Shown here: in pieces, positions 16,239 through 26,399 of the stretch
How positions within the stretch are numbered: the first letter of the stretch is position 1
Layout of the letters: each line of letters starts with the position of its first letter
Assembly (NCBI RefSeq): GCF_001264245.1
Contig: NZ_CP011339.1
Span: 1,054,001-1,118,000 of the forward strand
DNA: 64,000 nucleotides
Origin: Microcystis panniformis FACHB-1757
Lineage (GTDB): Bacteria; Cyanobacteriota; Cyanobacteriia; Cyanobacteriales; Microcystaceae
Reading direction: 5' to 3'
Made by a program: the position numbers and the translations under genes
The notes under the pieces: generated by a model
Told to the model about the DNA's origin: nothing
The model's input: the letters and a program-made list of their open reading frames with translations, nothing else
Databases searched by the model: none

Positions 16239-17507
16239 TTATACCGATAGGACGGGTTGGCCGGTAGAAATGGCTTTTTCGACGATATCGGCGGCCATTT
16301 TCACTCCTCCAGTCTTCTGTAGTGCTTTTTGCATTCTCAGGGCATTTTCTCGGTAACTGGGGAAGGATAAGACCTTTTCAATCGCCTTTCGTAAACGGGG
16401 AACTTCTAGACGGGAAATCGGAATCACTTCCCCTGTCCCCGACCATTTTATCCGAGCAGATACCCCCGGTTGGTCGTTAGTGATGGGAATGGCCACCATC
16501 GGTACAGCTTGCGCTAGGGATTCTAGGGTAGTATTTAAGCCTGCGTGGGTGATAGTAAGAGAGGCTCTGGTTAAAAGCTCTAATTGAGGAGCGTAGGGAA
16601 CAACTAGGGCGTTTTTTGTCGTTATTTGAATGTTAGAGTCGGTGTTGCCCAAGGATAAAACTAATTGTACCGGCAAATCGGCACAGGCTTCTGCGATCGC
16701 ATTAAAGGCCGATTGTAGGCGATTTTGAATTGTACCGAGGGACGCATAAATCAAGGGTTGTCCGGTTAATTTTTCGTAGGGAAAAGGAATCGGTTTTCTG
16801 GTGGAGGAATCGTGAAAGGGGCCAGTAAAGTGAAAGTGAGCGGGTAAATTTGGCCGAGGAAACTCAAATTCGGCAGGTTGTTGGCTAATTTGAGCAAGGG
16901 GGGAATAGCGTTGATTGATGTTTTGATAGGGAATTAACCCCCATTCTTGACGCTGCTGGTTGATTAACTCATTCAGGGGACGAGTCAGAGAGTCAAGGAG
17001 TTTATAGCCAATTTTATTGCGAATAACCCCGATAAATGAGGGATTATAGTCCCAAGTGGTCATAAAGGGCGGAATAAGCGGATCACGATTTAAAACCAAT
17101 GCCCCGGCAAAACTGACAAAGGGAATAGCTAATTTTTCTGCGATTGTACCTCCTGAGGGGGAAACTTGATCGACAATTAGGGCATCAATTCCCAAGCGAC
17201 GCATCTCTTGGGGGATAGTTTGAAAGAGGGTCGCGGTAGAATTAGTTACTAATTCTACTGTGCGTCGGACGGCGGCTGTTCCCTGTAATTGACCAATTTC
17301 GGCTAAATTTTTGGCTGATGTGCCTTTTGGATATTTGTCGGGTGCAATTGCCTGAAAATCTAACCCGGCTGCTTGCACCATTTCTTCACCATCAAGAGTT
17401 AGAAAACAGGTAACTTTATGACCGCGTTTTTGTAATTCTTTTCCTAAAGGTAGGAGAGGATTAATATGTCCAGAAGCGGTGGGACAAAGAATGCCAAAAT
17501 GAGTCAT
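16239..17507 (-). CDS. GT1-family glycosyltransferase (MGT/CrtX-like)
   Basis: A 422-aa UDP-glycosyltransferase of the GT-B fold. The N-terminal acceptor motif GILCPTASGHINPLLPLG and the C-terminal donor signature (THAGLNTTLESLAQAVPMV, then PITNDQP) are clear; the His-acceptor and donor-loop residues are present. It resembles macrolide and zeaxanthin glycosyltransferases, so the acceptor may be a carotenoid or another lipid, but that is inference. The start codon overlaps the stop of the upstream binding-protein gene by 1 nt (TAATG), so they are co-translated. Confidence 0.88.
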   Translation of the reverse strand: MTHFGILCPTASGHINPLLPLGKELQKRGHKVTCFLTLDGEEMVQAAGLDFQAIAPDKYPKGTSAKNLAEIGQLQGTAAVRRTVELVTNSTATLFQTIPQEMRRLGIDALIVDQVSPSGGTIAEKLAIPFVSFAGALVLNRDPLIPPFMTTWDYNPSFIGVIRNKIGYKLLDSLTRPLNELINQQRQEWGLIPYQNINQRYSPLAQISQQPAEFEFPRPNLPAHFHFTGPFHDSSTRKPIPFPYEKLTGQPLIYASLGTIQNRLQSAFNAIAEACADLPVQLVLSLGNTDSNIQITTKNALVVPYAPQLELLTRASLTITHAGLNTTLESLAQAVPMVAIPITNDQPGVSARIKWSGTGEVIPISRLEVPRLRKAIEKVLSFPSYRENALRMQKALQKTGGVKMAADIVEKAISTGQPVLSV

Positions 17508-19249
17508 TAAACACCTCCACAGGTTTTCTTTAATTCTTCTAGATTCCAGAATGCCCCACCCAAGGCGGAGAATTGTATTCCTTCAAAGCAGTTACGCACC
17601 GCCCCCAAAGCGAGGGGATTGACAAGATAAATAAAGGGGACGTATTCCTGTTGAAGTTGTTGAATTTCATTATAGATAACTTTGCGCTTCTCAAAGTCTA
17701 ATTCTTGGGAACCTTTGACGTATAAATCAGCGATTTTTTTCTCCCAATCTGCCGCTTGCCAGCCTTGAATCGGAGGACTACCCGGTTGAGGTTGTTGGTT
17801 AAAAGCGTGGAGATTTCCATCTACATACCAAATATTCGGGGCGTGGGGTTCATTATCGCCGGTAAAACCTAAAATATGTGCCTCCCAATCTAGACTATTA
17901 CTCAGTTTATCAACTAAATTACTAAAAGCGATCGCTTGAAAATCCACTTGAATTCCTATTGCGGCTAAATCATTTTTAATTTGCGCCCCAATTGCTTCCC
18001 TGATTTTATTTCCTGCATTAGTAATTAGGTTAAATCTAACGGGATTATTATCAGCATCGACTAGCAGATTATCACTATTATACTTAAATCCGGCCTCTAA
18101 TAATAATTCTTTGGCTTTTTCGGGATTATAATCGTAACCTTTCAGGGTTTTATCGTAAAAAGGCGATTGAATAGAAATAAAAGAGTTTTGTTCTTGTCCC
18201 AATCCTCGATAGATATCATCAATCATTCTTTGACGATTAATGCCATAGGCAATAGCTTGACGGAAATTTAAGTTATTAAACCACCGGGATTTAATCGGCT
18301 CTACTAGGGGTTTTCCGTTGCGTTTGCCTTGGTTGAGATTAAAACTAATAAACTGGGTTCCGTAGGCAGGTCCCCCGTTAAAAATAGTGAAATTTCCTCT
18401 TTCTTCTTCGGTTTTTAAGAGGGAGAAAAATTCGGGAGTTACCGCAATAGAATCTAAACTTCCCGAACGAAATTGCAGTAAAGTTGTATCCTGAGATTCA
18501 ACAATTGCCCAAATTACTGAAGTTATATGGGGTAATTGTTGTCCCTGAGCATCTTTTTTCCAATAGTAGGGGTTATTCTCAAAAATAATCCTTTGTCCCG
18601 TGATATATTCTTTGAGTTTATAAGCACCATTAAAAACAATTTTATCGGGAGGAGTATCTAACCCCCAAGTGGAGAGAAATTCCAACCTACCATCGGGGCT
18701 TTTTTTCTGAATAGTTTTCTCTAAAGCGTGTTTAGGTAAAATCGGTGAACTGACAGCATCTAAAAAAGGAGCAAAAGGTTCGGGTAGTTTAAATTCAATT
18801 CTGCGATTATCTAGTTTGGTGATAACGGGGAATTCTTTTTTTAATCCTATTCTTAAACTATCGCGGTAGTTGTTGGGAATATCAGGATTTAGATATAATT
18901 TTTTATAGGTAAAAACCACGTCATCAACGGTTAATGGTTGACCATCTGACCATTTTAAACCCTCTCTTATAGTAAAAATAATGCTCAAATTATCATCGGA
19001 AATTGTCCAAGATTCTGCTAAGACTGGTTCTTTTTTGCCAGTAATGGGATTTTCTGTTAATAGTCCTTCGTAGGTTAAACCAAAAATATTCGGGGATTCG
19101 GCCGATAAAACAGCATTAAAGGTTTTGGGGTCACTTAATACCGATATGACCACTTGATTGCGTCTAACTGGATTACCACAAGCAGTTAGGGAAATCAGCA
19201 ATAAACAAGAAATTAAAAATACCGTTAATCCCCGCCAAAATTTCACCAT
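17507..19249 (-). CDS. ABC transporter substrate-binding lipoprotein, peptide/nickel family 5
   Basis: A 580-aa solute-binding protein of the OppA/DppA/NikA type. A lipoprotein signal peptide ends in LISLTACGN, with the Cys at about residue 24. Family features include YEGLLTENPITGKKEP near the N-terminus, LKWSDGQPLTVDDVVFTYK and FRQAIAYGINRQRMID. No permease or ATPase genes are adjacent, so it serves a transporter encoded elsewhere or has another role. Its stop overlaps the start of the glycosyltransferase gene. Confidence 0.9.
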   Translation of the reverse strand: MVKFWRGLTVFLISCLLLISLTACGNPVRRNQVVISVLSDPKTFNAVLSAESPNIFGLTYEGLLTENPITGKKEPVLAESWTISDDNLSIIFTIREGLKWSDGQPLTVDDVVFTYKKLYLNPDIPNNYRDSLRIGLKKEFPVITKLDNRRIEFKLPEPFAPFLDAVSSPILPKHALEKTIQKKSPDGRLEFLSTWGLDTPPDKIVFNGAYKLKEYITGQRIIFENNPYYWKKDAQGQQLPHITSVIWAIVESQDTTLLQFRSGSLDSIAVTPEFFSLLKTEEERGNFTIFNGGPAYGTQFISFNLNQGKRNGKPLVEPIKSRWFNNLNFRQAIAYGINRQRMIDDIYRGLGQEQNSFISIQSPFYDKTLKGYDYNPEKAKELLLEAGFKYNSDNLLVDADNNPVRFNLITNAGNKIREAIGAQIKNDLAAIGIQVDFQAIAFSNLVDKLSNSLDWEAHILGFTGDNEPHAPNIWYVDGNLHAFNQQPQPGSPPIQGWQAADWEKKIADLYVKGSQELDFEKRKVIYNEIQQLQQEYVPFIYLVNPLALGAVRNCFEGIQFSALGGAFWNLEELKKTCGGV

Positions 19250-19447
19250 AATCTTTAATATTTTTCTGTCCGACTATCTAGAAGTAAAGACCTTGTCTTG
19301 CTATATACACCGAAACTGACCAAGCTGAAAGCCGCTAGACTGTTTCCTTGCCCCATCAATATAACAGGAAATGAGACAAAAAATCTCGCCTAGGAAAGAT
19401 TGACAAAGGCGAGAAACCGTGTTTCCATCAAGAATGGGAGATAAAAT

Positions 19448-20587
19448 CTAAGAACGTTGTTCGATCGGTGTATAGGGGACTTCGTGTTGTCCGGTGTAGA
19501 TTTGGGTAGGACGGAAAATGCGGTTAGCATTTAATTGTTCTTTCCAGTGGGCCAACCAACCAGCCACCCGGGAGATGGCAAAAATCGGGGTAAATAAATC
19601 ATTGGGGATGCCTAATTTCCGATAAACCAATCCCGAATAGAAATCCACATTAGGATAGATACCTTTTTCGCCGTAGATATCCACCATTGCCTGTTCTAAT
19701 TCTAGGGCGATATCGTAGTATTCATCGGAACCTAATTCCGCGAATAATTGTTCGGCCAGATTTTGTAAAATCGTCGACCGGGGATCCTTAACTTTATATA
19801 CCCGGTGTCCAAAACCCATAACTTTTTGTTTGTTGGCGATACATTTTTCCACATAGGGACGAACATTAGCCACCGAACCGATTTCCTCTAACATTAACAA
19901 TACTTCCTCGTTTGCCCCACCGTGGAGGGGACCGGCGAGAGTTCCCACTGCTGAAGCGATGACACCGTAGGGGTCGGTTAAAGTGGAAGCCGTCACCATA
20001 GCCGAAAAAGTCGAGGCATTCATGGTATGTTCAGCGTGGAGAGTCAAACAGACATCGAAAACTTTCGCCGCTAAATCCGTCGGTCTTTTTTCCGTCAACA
20101 TATAGAGGAAATTGGCCGCATAATCAAGACTATCGTTGGGCTGAATGGGATGATTACCTTTGCGAATCAATTGAAACGCCGCCACCATAGTGGGGATTTT
20201 CGCTAATAGCCGCACTACTGCCTGACGGATATATTCGGGATTATCCAAAGCCCGACGGGCATAGTATAACCCTAAAGCCGCCGCCGAAGTTTGTAGCGCA
20301 TCCATGGGGTGGCCTTTTTCGGGGAAGCATTTCATCATGTCTTCGATACGGTACTTGATGCGTCGATGATAACGGATTTCATCGGCAAATTCGTCCAGTT
20401 CCGCCCCCGTGGGCAGAACACCCCAGATAAGGAGATAGGCGGTTTCGAGGAAGGTACTTTTTTCGGCGAGTTCCTCAATCCGAATGCCCCGATACTCTAA
20501 GATTCCCTTTTGCCCATCCACAAAGCTGATACTCGATTGGGCGGCGGGAATTCCTTCTAAACCTGGCCGATATTCACAAACTGTCAT
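19448..20587 (-). CDS. gltA: Citrate synthase
   Basis: A 379-aa citrate synthase of the short bacterial type, condensing acetyl-CoA and oxaloacetate. Catalytic residues are His222 (GPLHGGANEE), His261 (GFGHRVYK) and Asp315 (PNVDFYSG); the LHAEHTMNAS segment is also present. No long N-terminal zinc domain, so probably a dimeric AMP-insensitive form. The 287-bp region upstream (20588-20874) has no gene that I can see. 2-methylcitrate synthase is a close relative, but no prp genes are nearby. Confidence 0.93.
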   Translation of the reverse strand: MTVCEYRPGLEGIPAAQSSISFVDGQKGILEYRGIRIEELAEKSTFLETAYLLIWGVLPTGAELDEFADEIRYHRRIKYRIEDMMKCFPEKGHPMDALQTSAAALGLYYARRALDNPEYIRQAVVRLLAKIPTMVAAFQLIRKGNHPIQPNDSLDYAANFLYMLTEKRPTDLAAKVFDVCLTLHAEHTMNASTFSAMVTASTLTDPYGVIASAVGTLAGPLHGGANEEVLLMLEEIGSVANVRPYVEKCIANKQKVMGFGHRVYKVKDPRSTILQNLAEQLFAELGSDEYYDIALELEQAMVDIYGEKGIYPNVDFYSGLVYRKLGIPNDLFTPIFAISRVAGWLAHWKEQLNANRIFRPTQIYTGQHEVPYTPIEQRS

Positions 20588-20874
20588 AGTTCTACTTTCC
20601 GTGGCGAAGATTAAGCCCTAACGCTAACTTACTTGATCTTTCCACCCTTACCGAAATTTTATAGAAATTCTTCGGTTCTGCCTCTCCCGTTCAGGATTGG
20701 GGAGAAGTGGACGGAAATTACCCCTATTTAGCGATTGCTTCGTCGATTTAGTCAACCCTGCCCTAGCGCATTTTTTCTGGGCTTACTGTTGCGACTCTAG
20801 CTAGAGGACTTGATATTTATCTACTTTCATTGTAGCGAGACTATCTCGATCGATTGAGCCGAGCGATAATTTTT

Positions 20875-21569
20875 TTAAGTTTCTTCGGGATTAATATTTA
20901 ACTCCCGCAGTTTTGCCGCTAACCTTTCGGCCCGTTGTCGTTCCACTTCAGCCCGTTGTCGTTCCGTTTCGGCCCGTTGTCGTTCCGTTTCGGCCCGTTG
21001 TCGTTCTTGGTTGTAACTGGTGAAAGGTTGACCATCGGGATAATACAAGAGTAACTCCGGTTGGGCCAATTCAAAACGAATGCCCAAGCGAGGACTGACC
21101 CAATTATCGAGATTTTCCAGACTTTCGAGCCGATTTTCCCGACGAATACAGCCGCCCAAATCATTTTTATCGGGATTATAAATGTAGTATTCTTCCACGC
21201 CATAACGGTCATAAAACAGTAGTTTTCTGGTCATTTCCGTTTGGGTATTACCCGGAGAGAGAATTTCAAAAACCACTTGCGGGGGATATTGTTCTCTTTC
21301 CACTGTTGATAGGAACCTCTTTCGCCTTTTGGTCTGCCAAAAGCTACCATGACATCGGGTGCTTGTCGAGTCTTATTATCTCCCTCCACGGGATACCAGA
21401 GTAAATCACCGGCGACAAAAACATCGGCATCATTGGCAAATAACCAGTCTAGATTCGCTTTAATCGTCGTAATCCAGCGAAATTGTCTTGTATTGTCGGC
21501 CATCGGTTTACCATCGCTATCGGGATAGACGATTGTGGTTTTCGGGCTGTCGTCGAGTTGTCTAACCAT
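20875..21569 (-). pseudogene. Uma2-family (DUF820) endonuclease-like protein, frameshifted
   Basis: Two frames form one Uma2 protein of about 231 aa. The N-terminal part starts at 21569 (MVRQLDDSPKTTIVYPD) and includes APDVMVAFGRPKGERG. The C-terminal part has VVFEILSPGNTQTEMTRK and YYIYNPDKND. They separate at five C residues (complement of G at 21281-21285); one more C restores NIPPQVVFEIL. The catalytic PD-(D/E)XK elements end up in both halves. The tail is a repeated heptad ERQRAET, encoded by about four 21-bp tandem repeats (20931-21005). Either a real inactivation or a homopolymer error. Confidence 0.85.
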
Positions 21570-21579
21570 TGCTTAACCC

Positions 21580-21720
21580 TAAGTAAGTGGTTTCAATTAA
21601 ATTGAAGATAGATTTTGTCCTTGATCCCCCCTGCCCCCCTTGATAAGGGGGGTGCCGATAGGCGGGGGGATCCTCCTTGATCATGGGGGTGTCTGACAAT
21701 TTTTAATACCCACCTACTTA
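21580..21720. mobile_element. Family B MITE-like element, copy 1
   Basis: Left end TAAGTAAGTGGTTTCAATTA, right end TTTTTAATACCCACCTACTTA; inside is GATCCCCCCTGCCCCCCTTG and its complement AAGGGGGGTG, forming a strong stem. Other copies: 33123-33288, 51407-51548, 55552-55681 and 56127-56235. It fills the gap between the Uma2 pseudogene and the hsd locus with about 130 bp of unassigned sequence. Confidence 0.85.
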
Positions 21721-21850
21721 GAGTTTCGTCTTTGCTTCCTTAGTAGTATAAATTTACTATAAAAAATCGGAGCAAATATTTAGGGACGGTGATGATTATC
21801 AGAACTAAAATCAGCAACTCTGGAAAAGCGAAATATGGACAGTCCAGAAT

Positions 21851-24800
21851 CTAGGCAGCCGCGCTGTAATAAGGCGAAGGCAGACTCGGATAAACTCGCA
21901 GGATGTGACGGAAGACTTCTTCCGTTTTTTCTTCCACTTCTTCGTCCGTGTAGAGATCGACGGGTAAACCAGTATTATCGCTGTATAAAAAGTTGTGAAT
22001 AGTAGTTTTAACCTCCGCCCGACTGGATTCTTTATCTGGCCAACGATCGATCTTTAGTTTCTCTTGTTTTAGGGTTTCCAAAAGCCGCGTGGCGATCTGT
22101 TTAATTTTTTCAATTTCTTGCGGTGATAGATTCTCTTTGGTTAAAAGGTCGAACAGGGCCAGGGATTCCTCGTCTAATCCCTCGCTAACCGCCCGTTGGG
22201 ACTCTTGATCGAGTTCCTGAATAAATTCTAATAAGGCCTCGAAGGTCTGTTCGATCGCCACCCGATCCTTCTCGAAATTATAATCAGCGACGATCCGCTC
22301 GTAATGCTCTTGAAAGTTCGTCCGTTGCAGATTCTGCTCGAGCATTGTTCGGAGACGGTTTTCGATGGCGTTTTTGAGAGTTTGGACGGTGGTATTCTTA
22401 CGATCGCTATTGGCGAATTCCTGTTTCAGACGCTCGAAGTTGATTTTACTGATGTTGTACAGTGGCGTATCATCGGCCCTCGCTTCGGTGGTTACATCGA
22501 TCGCCCCGTCGATTACCGATCGCATTTCCAAGAGAATTTCCCCGATGTCTATTTTCTCCCGATCACCTTGAATGCATTTATAGATAAGTTTAATCGTGTC
22601 GTGAGCCGGACGGTAGTGATTAACCGATGGCTGATTAAGACAGGCCTTAAAAAGATGGAAGACCTCTTGAGAGAGGAGTCCAAAATTTTGTCGGGCCTGA
22701 TCACTTCGATTGATCGCTTCCTTCGCGTCGTTAATGGCTTTATTGAAGGCAAAACTAGGTATTTTATATTCGAGGAGCGCGTCTAGGGATGCGTTACTTT
22801 CCCCCAAAAATTCTTTAACTGCCTCGATCGATCGGGCCAATTCATCCAGTAAATTTTCTTGCGGTTTCGTGGGGTCGAGACTAAGATGGTCTTCCCTGCG
22901 TCCCTGATCGGAAATTTGGGCGAGATCGGCGAGAGCTTGACGGAGATTTTTGAGGATTCCGCAGTAATCCACGATTAAACCGTTGGTTTTGCCCTCGTTA
23001 ACCCGGTTAGCACGAGCGATCGCTTGCATGAGCGTATGAGCTTTTAGGGGTTTATCGAGGTAGAGGGTGGAGAGGGAGGGAACATCGAAACCGGTCAACC
23101 ACATAGCGCAGACGATGGCGATCCGAAAGGGGTGATCGGCTTGTTTAAAGGCATTTTCCGGGCTGATTCTTTTACCGTCCGCCAGTTCAAAGCCATTTTT
23201 GATTACACTGCGATGGCTGGTAATATCTAACCCGTGTTTCTGGAATTTGTCGATCTCTCCCTGTTCCTCGCTGACGATCACGGCCGTTAGGGTTGCTTCC
23301 ATCCATTGAATCTGACGCTGACGATAGTTTTCCTCTTGGTCATCGGTAATTTTTTTGAGGTCTTTTTTCAGTTGTTGGATTTTTTCGCTCCAGTAATGAT
23401 CGATCAGGTTATGCAGCTTGACACAGGTGAGCTTGTCGATACAAATCACCATGGCTTTGCCTGTTTCCCAAGCGGTGCTGTAATGTTCAACGAAATCACG
23501 GGCCAGCGCCTCTAACCGCTGCGGGGCCGTCAGGATGTAGTAATCCCTTCTTAATTCCCTTTCTAAACGGTCTTCTATCTCAACATTTTCGATCTCTAAC
23601 TCTTCGATTTTGGCGGCGATCTGTTCGTTGAGGTCGTTGACGGCGATCGAGAGTTTATCACCCCTTGCATCATAGTAGAGGGGAACGGTGGCTTTATCCT
23701 CGACCGCTCTCTGGAAGTCGTAGGTGGAGACATAATCCCCGAAATAGCGTTTAGTGATCTCGTCGTTGCTGACTAGAGGGGTGCCGGTAAAACCGATAAA
23801 ACCAGCGCCCGGAAGTGCAGCCCGGAGGTTGCTGGCCAGGGTTCCGTACTGGGTTCGGTGGGCTTCGTCGCTGATAATGATGATATCGTTTCGGGAGTTG
23901 TAGGGTTGGTCGGGATTGACGGTTTGGTTGAATTTCTGGATGAGGGTGAAAATATAGGCTTTATGCTCTCCCAGAAGACTCTGCAAGTGTTCGTTACTGG
24001 AAGCTTGGCAGAGTTCTTGCTCGTTATTGGTCAATCCGGAACCGGCAAAGGTATAGTAGATCTGTTTATCTAGATCTTCGCGATCGGTACAGATAACGAA
24101 GGTATAGTTTGCGCCTAGTTTACGGCGAATTTTGCGGGTGAAAAAAACCATAGAGTAGCTCTTTCCAGAGCCTTGGGTATGCCAGAAAACCCCTAGTTTG
24201 TTATCTTTTATCGCACCCTCCCGCCATCTTTTCACAGAATCGATCGCTTGATTAACCCCCAGAAACTGGTGATTTCGGGCGATAATCTTGCAGGTTTTGC
24301 CAGTGGAGTTATCGAAAAGGATATAATTTTCTAACAGATCGATAAAGTTATTTTTATCGCAGACTCCTTTTAGCATGGTTTCCATATCGACAATGCCGGG
24401 GTCACTCTCGGCCAGGCGTTTCCATGAATGAAAGTGTTCGTATTTGCCGCAGAAACTACCTATTTTCGCATCTATGCCATTAACTAAAATCGCAAAGGCG
24501 TTATAGGCGAATAGATGGGGGATAGTACGGATATACTTTAATAAATTCTCGTCGTAGGCCGCTTTTAGGTCCCGGTTGAGGTTTTTCGCTTCTAGGAAGA
24601 GTAGGGGAATGCCGTTAACAAAACCTACCAAATCCGTGCGACAGAGGTAGATTTCCCCCTGTATCCACAGTTCTCGAACCGCTAGAAAATGGTTATTGCT
24701 GGGTTGGTCAAAATCCAGGATTTTTAGGGTTTGTCTAATTAGCTCTCCTTTGGCGTTGCGGTAGCTCACCTGTACTCCATCGAGAAGGAGTTGATGTTTC

Positions 24801-25069
24801 TCTTGATTGGTGGCCAGAAGGGTTTGACTAGAGTTGATTTCTTCGATTTGGAGAATAGCCGATTTATAGGCTTCTTCGGGAAGATTGGGGTTAAATTCTC
24901 GTAATTTCTGTTTTAGGTAGCGTTTGAGGATAACTTCTTTCTGATTTTGCCGTCCGAGCAGGCTGTTTTCACCGTAATCCTCTTGATTATAAGCATAGAC
25001 ACTCTGCCAACCAAGTTGATCTCGCAGACAGTTGGCGGTGAGTTTTTGTACTTTATCCTCGGTGGTCAT
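21851..25069 (-). CDS. hsdR: Type I restriction enzyme R subunit
   Basis: A 1072-aa motor/nuclease subunit. The N-terminal PD-(D/E)XK nuclease has Asp146 and Glu160-Ala-Lys162 (LLFLEAKN). The SF2 translocase follows with Walker A HTQGSGKS (303 the Ser), DEAH (400-403) and FTGTPL. A C-terminal helical domain holds the M/S contact. Length is normal and no break is seen. It is the last gene of the hsd locus, 85 bp after hsdS. It needs HsdM and HsdS for activity. Confidence 0.95.
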   Translation of the reverse strand: MTTEDKVQKLTANCLRDQLGWQSVYAYNQEDYGENSLLGRQNQKEVILKRYLKQKLREFNPNLPEEAYKSAILQIEEINSSQTLLATNQEKHQLLLDGVQVSYRNAKGELIRQTLKILDFDQPSNNHFLAVRELWIQGEIYLCRTDLVGFVNGIPLLFLEAKNLNRDLKAAYDENLLKYIRTIPHLFAYNAFAILVNGIDAKIGSFCGKYEHFHSWKRLAESDPGIVDMETMLKGVCDKNNFIDLLENYILFDNSTGKTCKIIARNHQFLGVNQAIDSVKRWREGAIKDNKLGVFWHTQGSGKSYSMVFFTRKIRRKLGANYTFVICTDREDLDKQIYYTFAGSGLTNNEQELCQASSNEHLQSLLGEHKAYIFTLIQKFNQTVNPDQPYNSRNDIIIISDEAHRTQYGTLASNLRAALPGAGFIGFTGTPLVSNDEITKRYFGDYVSTYDFQRAVEDKATVPLYYDARGDKLSIAVNDLNEQIAAKIEELEIENVEIEDRLERELRRDYYILTAPQRLEALARDFVEHYSTAWETGKAMVICIDKLTCVKLHNLIDHYWSEKIQQLKKDLKKITDDQEENYRQRQIQWMEATLTAVIVSEEQGEIDKFQKHGLDITSHRSVIKNGFELADGKRISPENAFKQADHPFRIAIVCAMWLTGFDVPSLSTLYLDKPLKAHTLMQAIARANRVNEGKTNGLIVDYCGILKNLRQALADLAQISDQGRREDHLSLDPTKPQENLLDELARSIEAVKEFLGESNASLDALLEYKIPSFAFNKAINDAKEAINRSDQARQNFGLLSQEVFHLFKACLNQPSVNHYRPAHDTIKLIYKCIQGDREKIDIGEILLEMRSVIDGAIDVTTEARADDTPLYNISKINFERLKQEFANSDRKNTTVQTLKNAIENRLRTMLEQNLQRTNFQEHYERIVADYNFEKDRVAIEQTFEALLEFIQELDQESQRAVSEGLDEESLALFDLLTKENLSPQEIEKIKQIATRLLETLKQEKLKIDRWPDKESSRAEVKTTIHNFLYSDNTGLPVDLYTDEEVEEKTEEVFRHILRVYPSLPSPYYSAAA

Positions 25070-25154
25070 AGGGTCGATCGTGCGGGGGAGTGGTTTATTT
25101 TATTAATATTGCCAATTTTCAGGGATTTTTACAGGTGCGATCGATCTTTCGCCT

Positions 25155-26225
25155 CTACACCTCGATCTCTCCATTCATAAGTTTCGGAAGTAGTATGTCA
25201 CGCGCTTGTTTTAGTTTTTGATTATACCGATCAAGAAAATGAATTTGGGTATAGATCGGATTGGCGAAAGCGAGAAAAAGAGATTTCAATGTACAAGACG
25301 GACATAAAACCTTAATTTTATGAATATCATTACGATTCAGAGTAGGAACTGCCGCACCAGCATTATATTGTTCTAAATGTAAATTCTCTAAAAGATGAAG
25401 TGCAAATACCGCATCAACTTTAATAAAATCTTTCACATACAGTGTTGTATTAAGCGGCCAGAAATCTTCCGCAATATACATAACTTTGCCTAAAGAACCA
25501 CTTCGACCTGTCACTATACCCGGTGCTTGAACTTTAGCCTTTTCATGATAACCATTAATACCGGTTGATGCAAAAATAGGATATTGTCCGTGAGTTCTTT
25601 TTGCACTAGGAAGATCGAATCCTCTTTGTAAGGTTAGAACCTCACCTAGTTTTAATCTCTCCCACCCTTCAGGAATACCATCAATAATCGGGGTGTGTTC
25701 GTGTCCGGGGAAGCGTAAACGGACGAACCATTCCTTGTAAAGTAAACGGGCTGAACGTTCTAATAACTCGATGCGGCGGCGATTATTTTCGATTAAATCA
25801 TCATATTTGGAGAGGATATCGGCGATTTTTTCTTCTTGAGATTTATCGAAAGCCAAAACTTTAATATTAGCAATGTGATTTCTATTTAGCGTAGGAACGC
25901 CAGTACCGAAATTAAAACGAGAAAAATCAATATTTTTTAATACATAATAAATAAATCTTGGGTTATGTTCTTTAAAATCTTTTACCCATAGTGTAGTATT
26001 AAGTGGCCAAAAATCACTAGCTACATATTGACCGCCACCTATGCTACCACTACGACCAATTACAACTCCCGGCCCCTTAACTTTGGCGATGTTGTGAGAA
26101 CCGATTATACCTGTTGAAGCCACAACAGGTATATTGCCTATAACTCGCTCTATCTCTGGAAGATCAAAACCTCTTTGTAATATGATTAAATTATTTAAAG
26201 CTATATATTTTTTGTTTAATTTCAT
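25155..26225 (-). CDS. hsdS: Type I restriction enzyme specificity subunit
   Basis: A 356-aa HsdS with two target-recognition domains separated by conserved helices (DLIENNRRRIELLERS near residue 145). The two domains resemble each other: both begin LQRGFDLP, and both contain a STGI..., GRSGS and FWPLNTTL..VKDF series at equal spacing. Such similarity predicts that the two half-sites are alike, giving a near-palindromic target, which is inference. Start ATG 26225. The locus upstream was altered by insertion of a repeat block and a DUF559 gene. Confidence 0.92.
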   Translation of the reverse strand: MKLNKKYIALNNLIILQRGFDLPEIERVIGNIPVVASTGIIGSHNIAKVKGPGVVIGRSGSIGGGQYVASDFWPLNTTLWVKDFKEHNPRFIYYVLKNIDFSRFNFGTGVPTLNRNHIANIKVLAFDKSQEEKIADILSKYDDLIENNRRRIELLERSARLLYKEWFVRLRFPGHEHTPIIDGIPEGWERLKLGEVLTLQRGFDLPSAKRTHGQYPIFASTGINGYHEKAKVQAPGIVTGRSGSLGKVMYIAEDFWPLNTTLYVKDFIKVDAVFALHLLENLHLEQYNAGAAVPTLNRNDIHKIKVLCPSCTLKSLFLAFANPIYTQIHFLDRYNQKLKQARDILLPKLMNGEIEV

Positions 26226-26275
26226 AACTTAATTTTCAACTTAACTAATTTACATTGTAAAGGTAATAAATCCCC

Positions 26276-26320
26276 AACCCTTCAAAATTCTTAGCAATTT
26301 CATCAGCTAAACAAATCGCC
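26276..26320 (-). pseudogene. Remnant of the hsdM 3' end
   Basis: 37 identical bases (26276-26312), extending to about 45 with one mismatch, match the last codons of hsdM at 27200-27244. It encodes the same LADEIAKNFEGLG tail. This stub lies just before hsdS, where the hsdM end would be if the DUF559 and repeat block were removed, so it marks the original hsdM-hsdS junction. Confidence 0.8.
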
Positions 26321-26399
26321 CGCAGATGTAACCTTTTCTAACTTACCAAATTTGGGAATCACCGGTGGGAAGCAGGACTTTTTATCCCCCTAAATCCCC

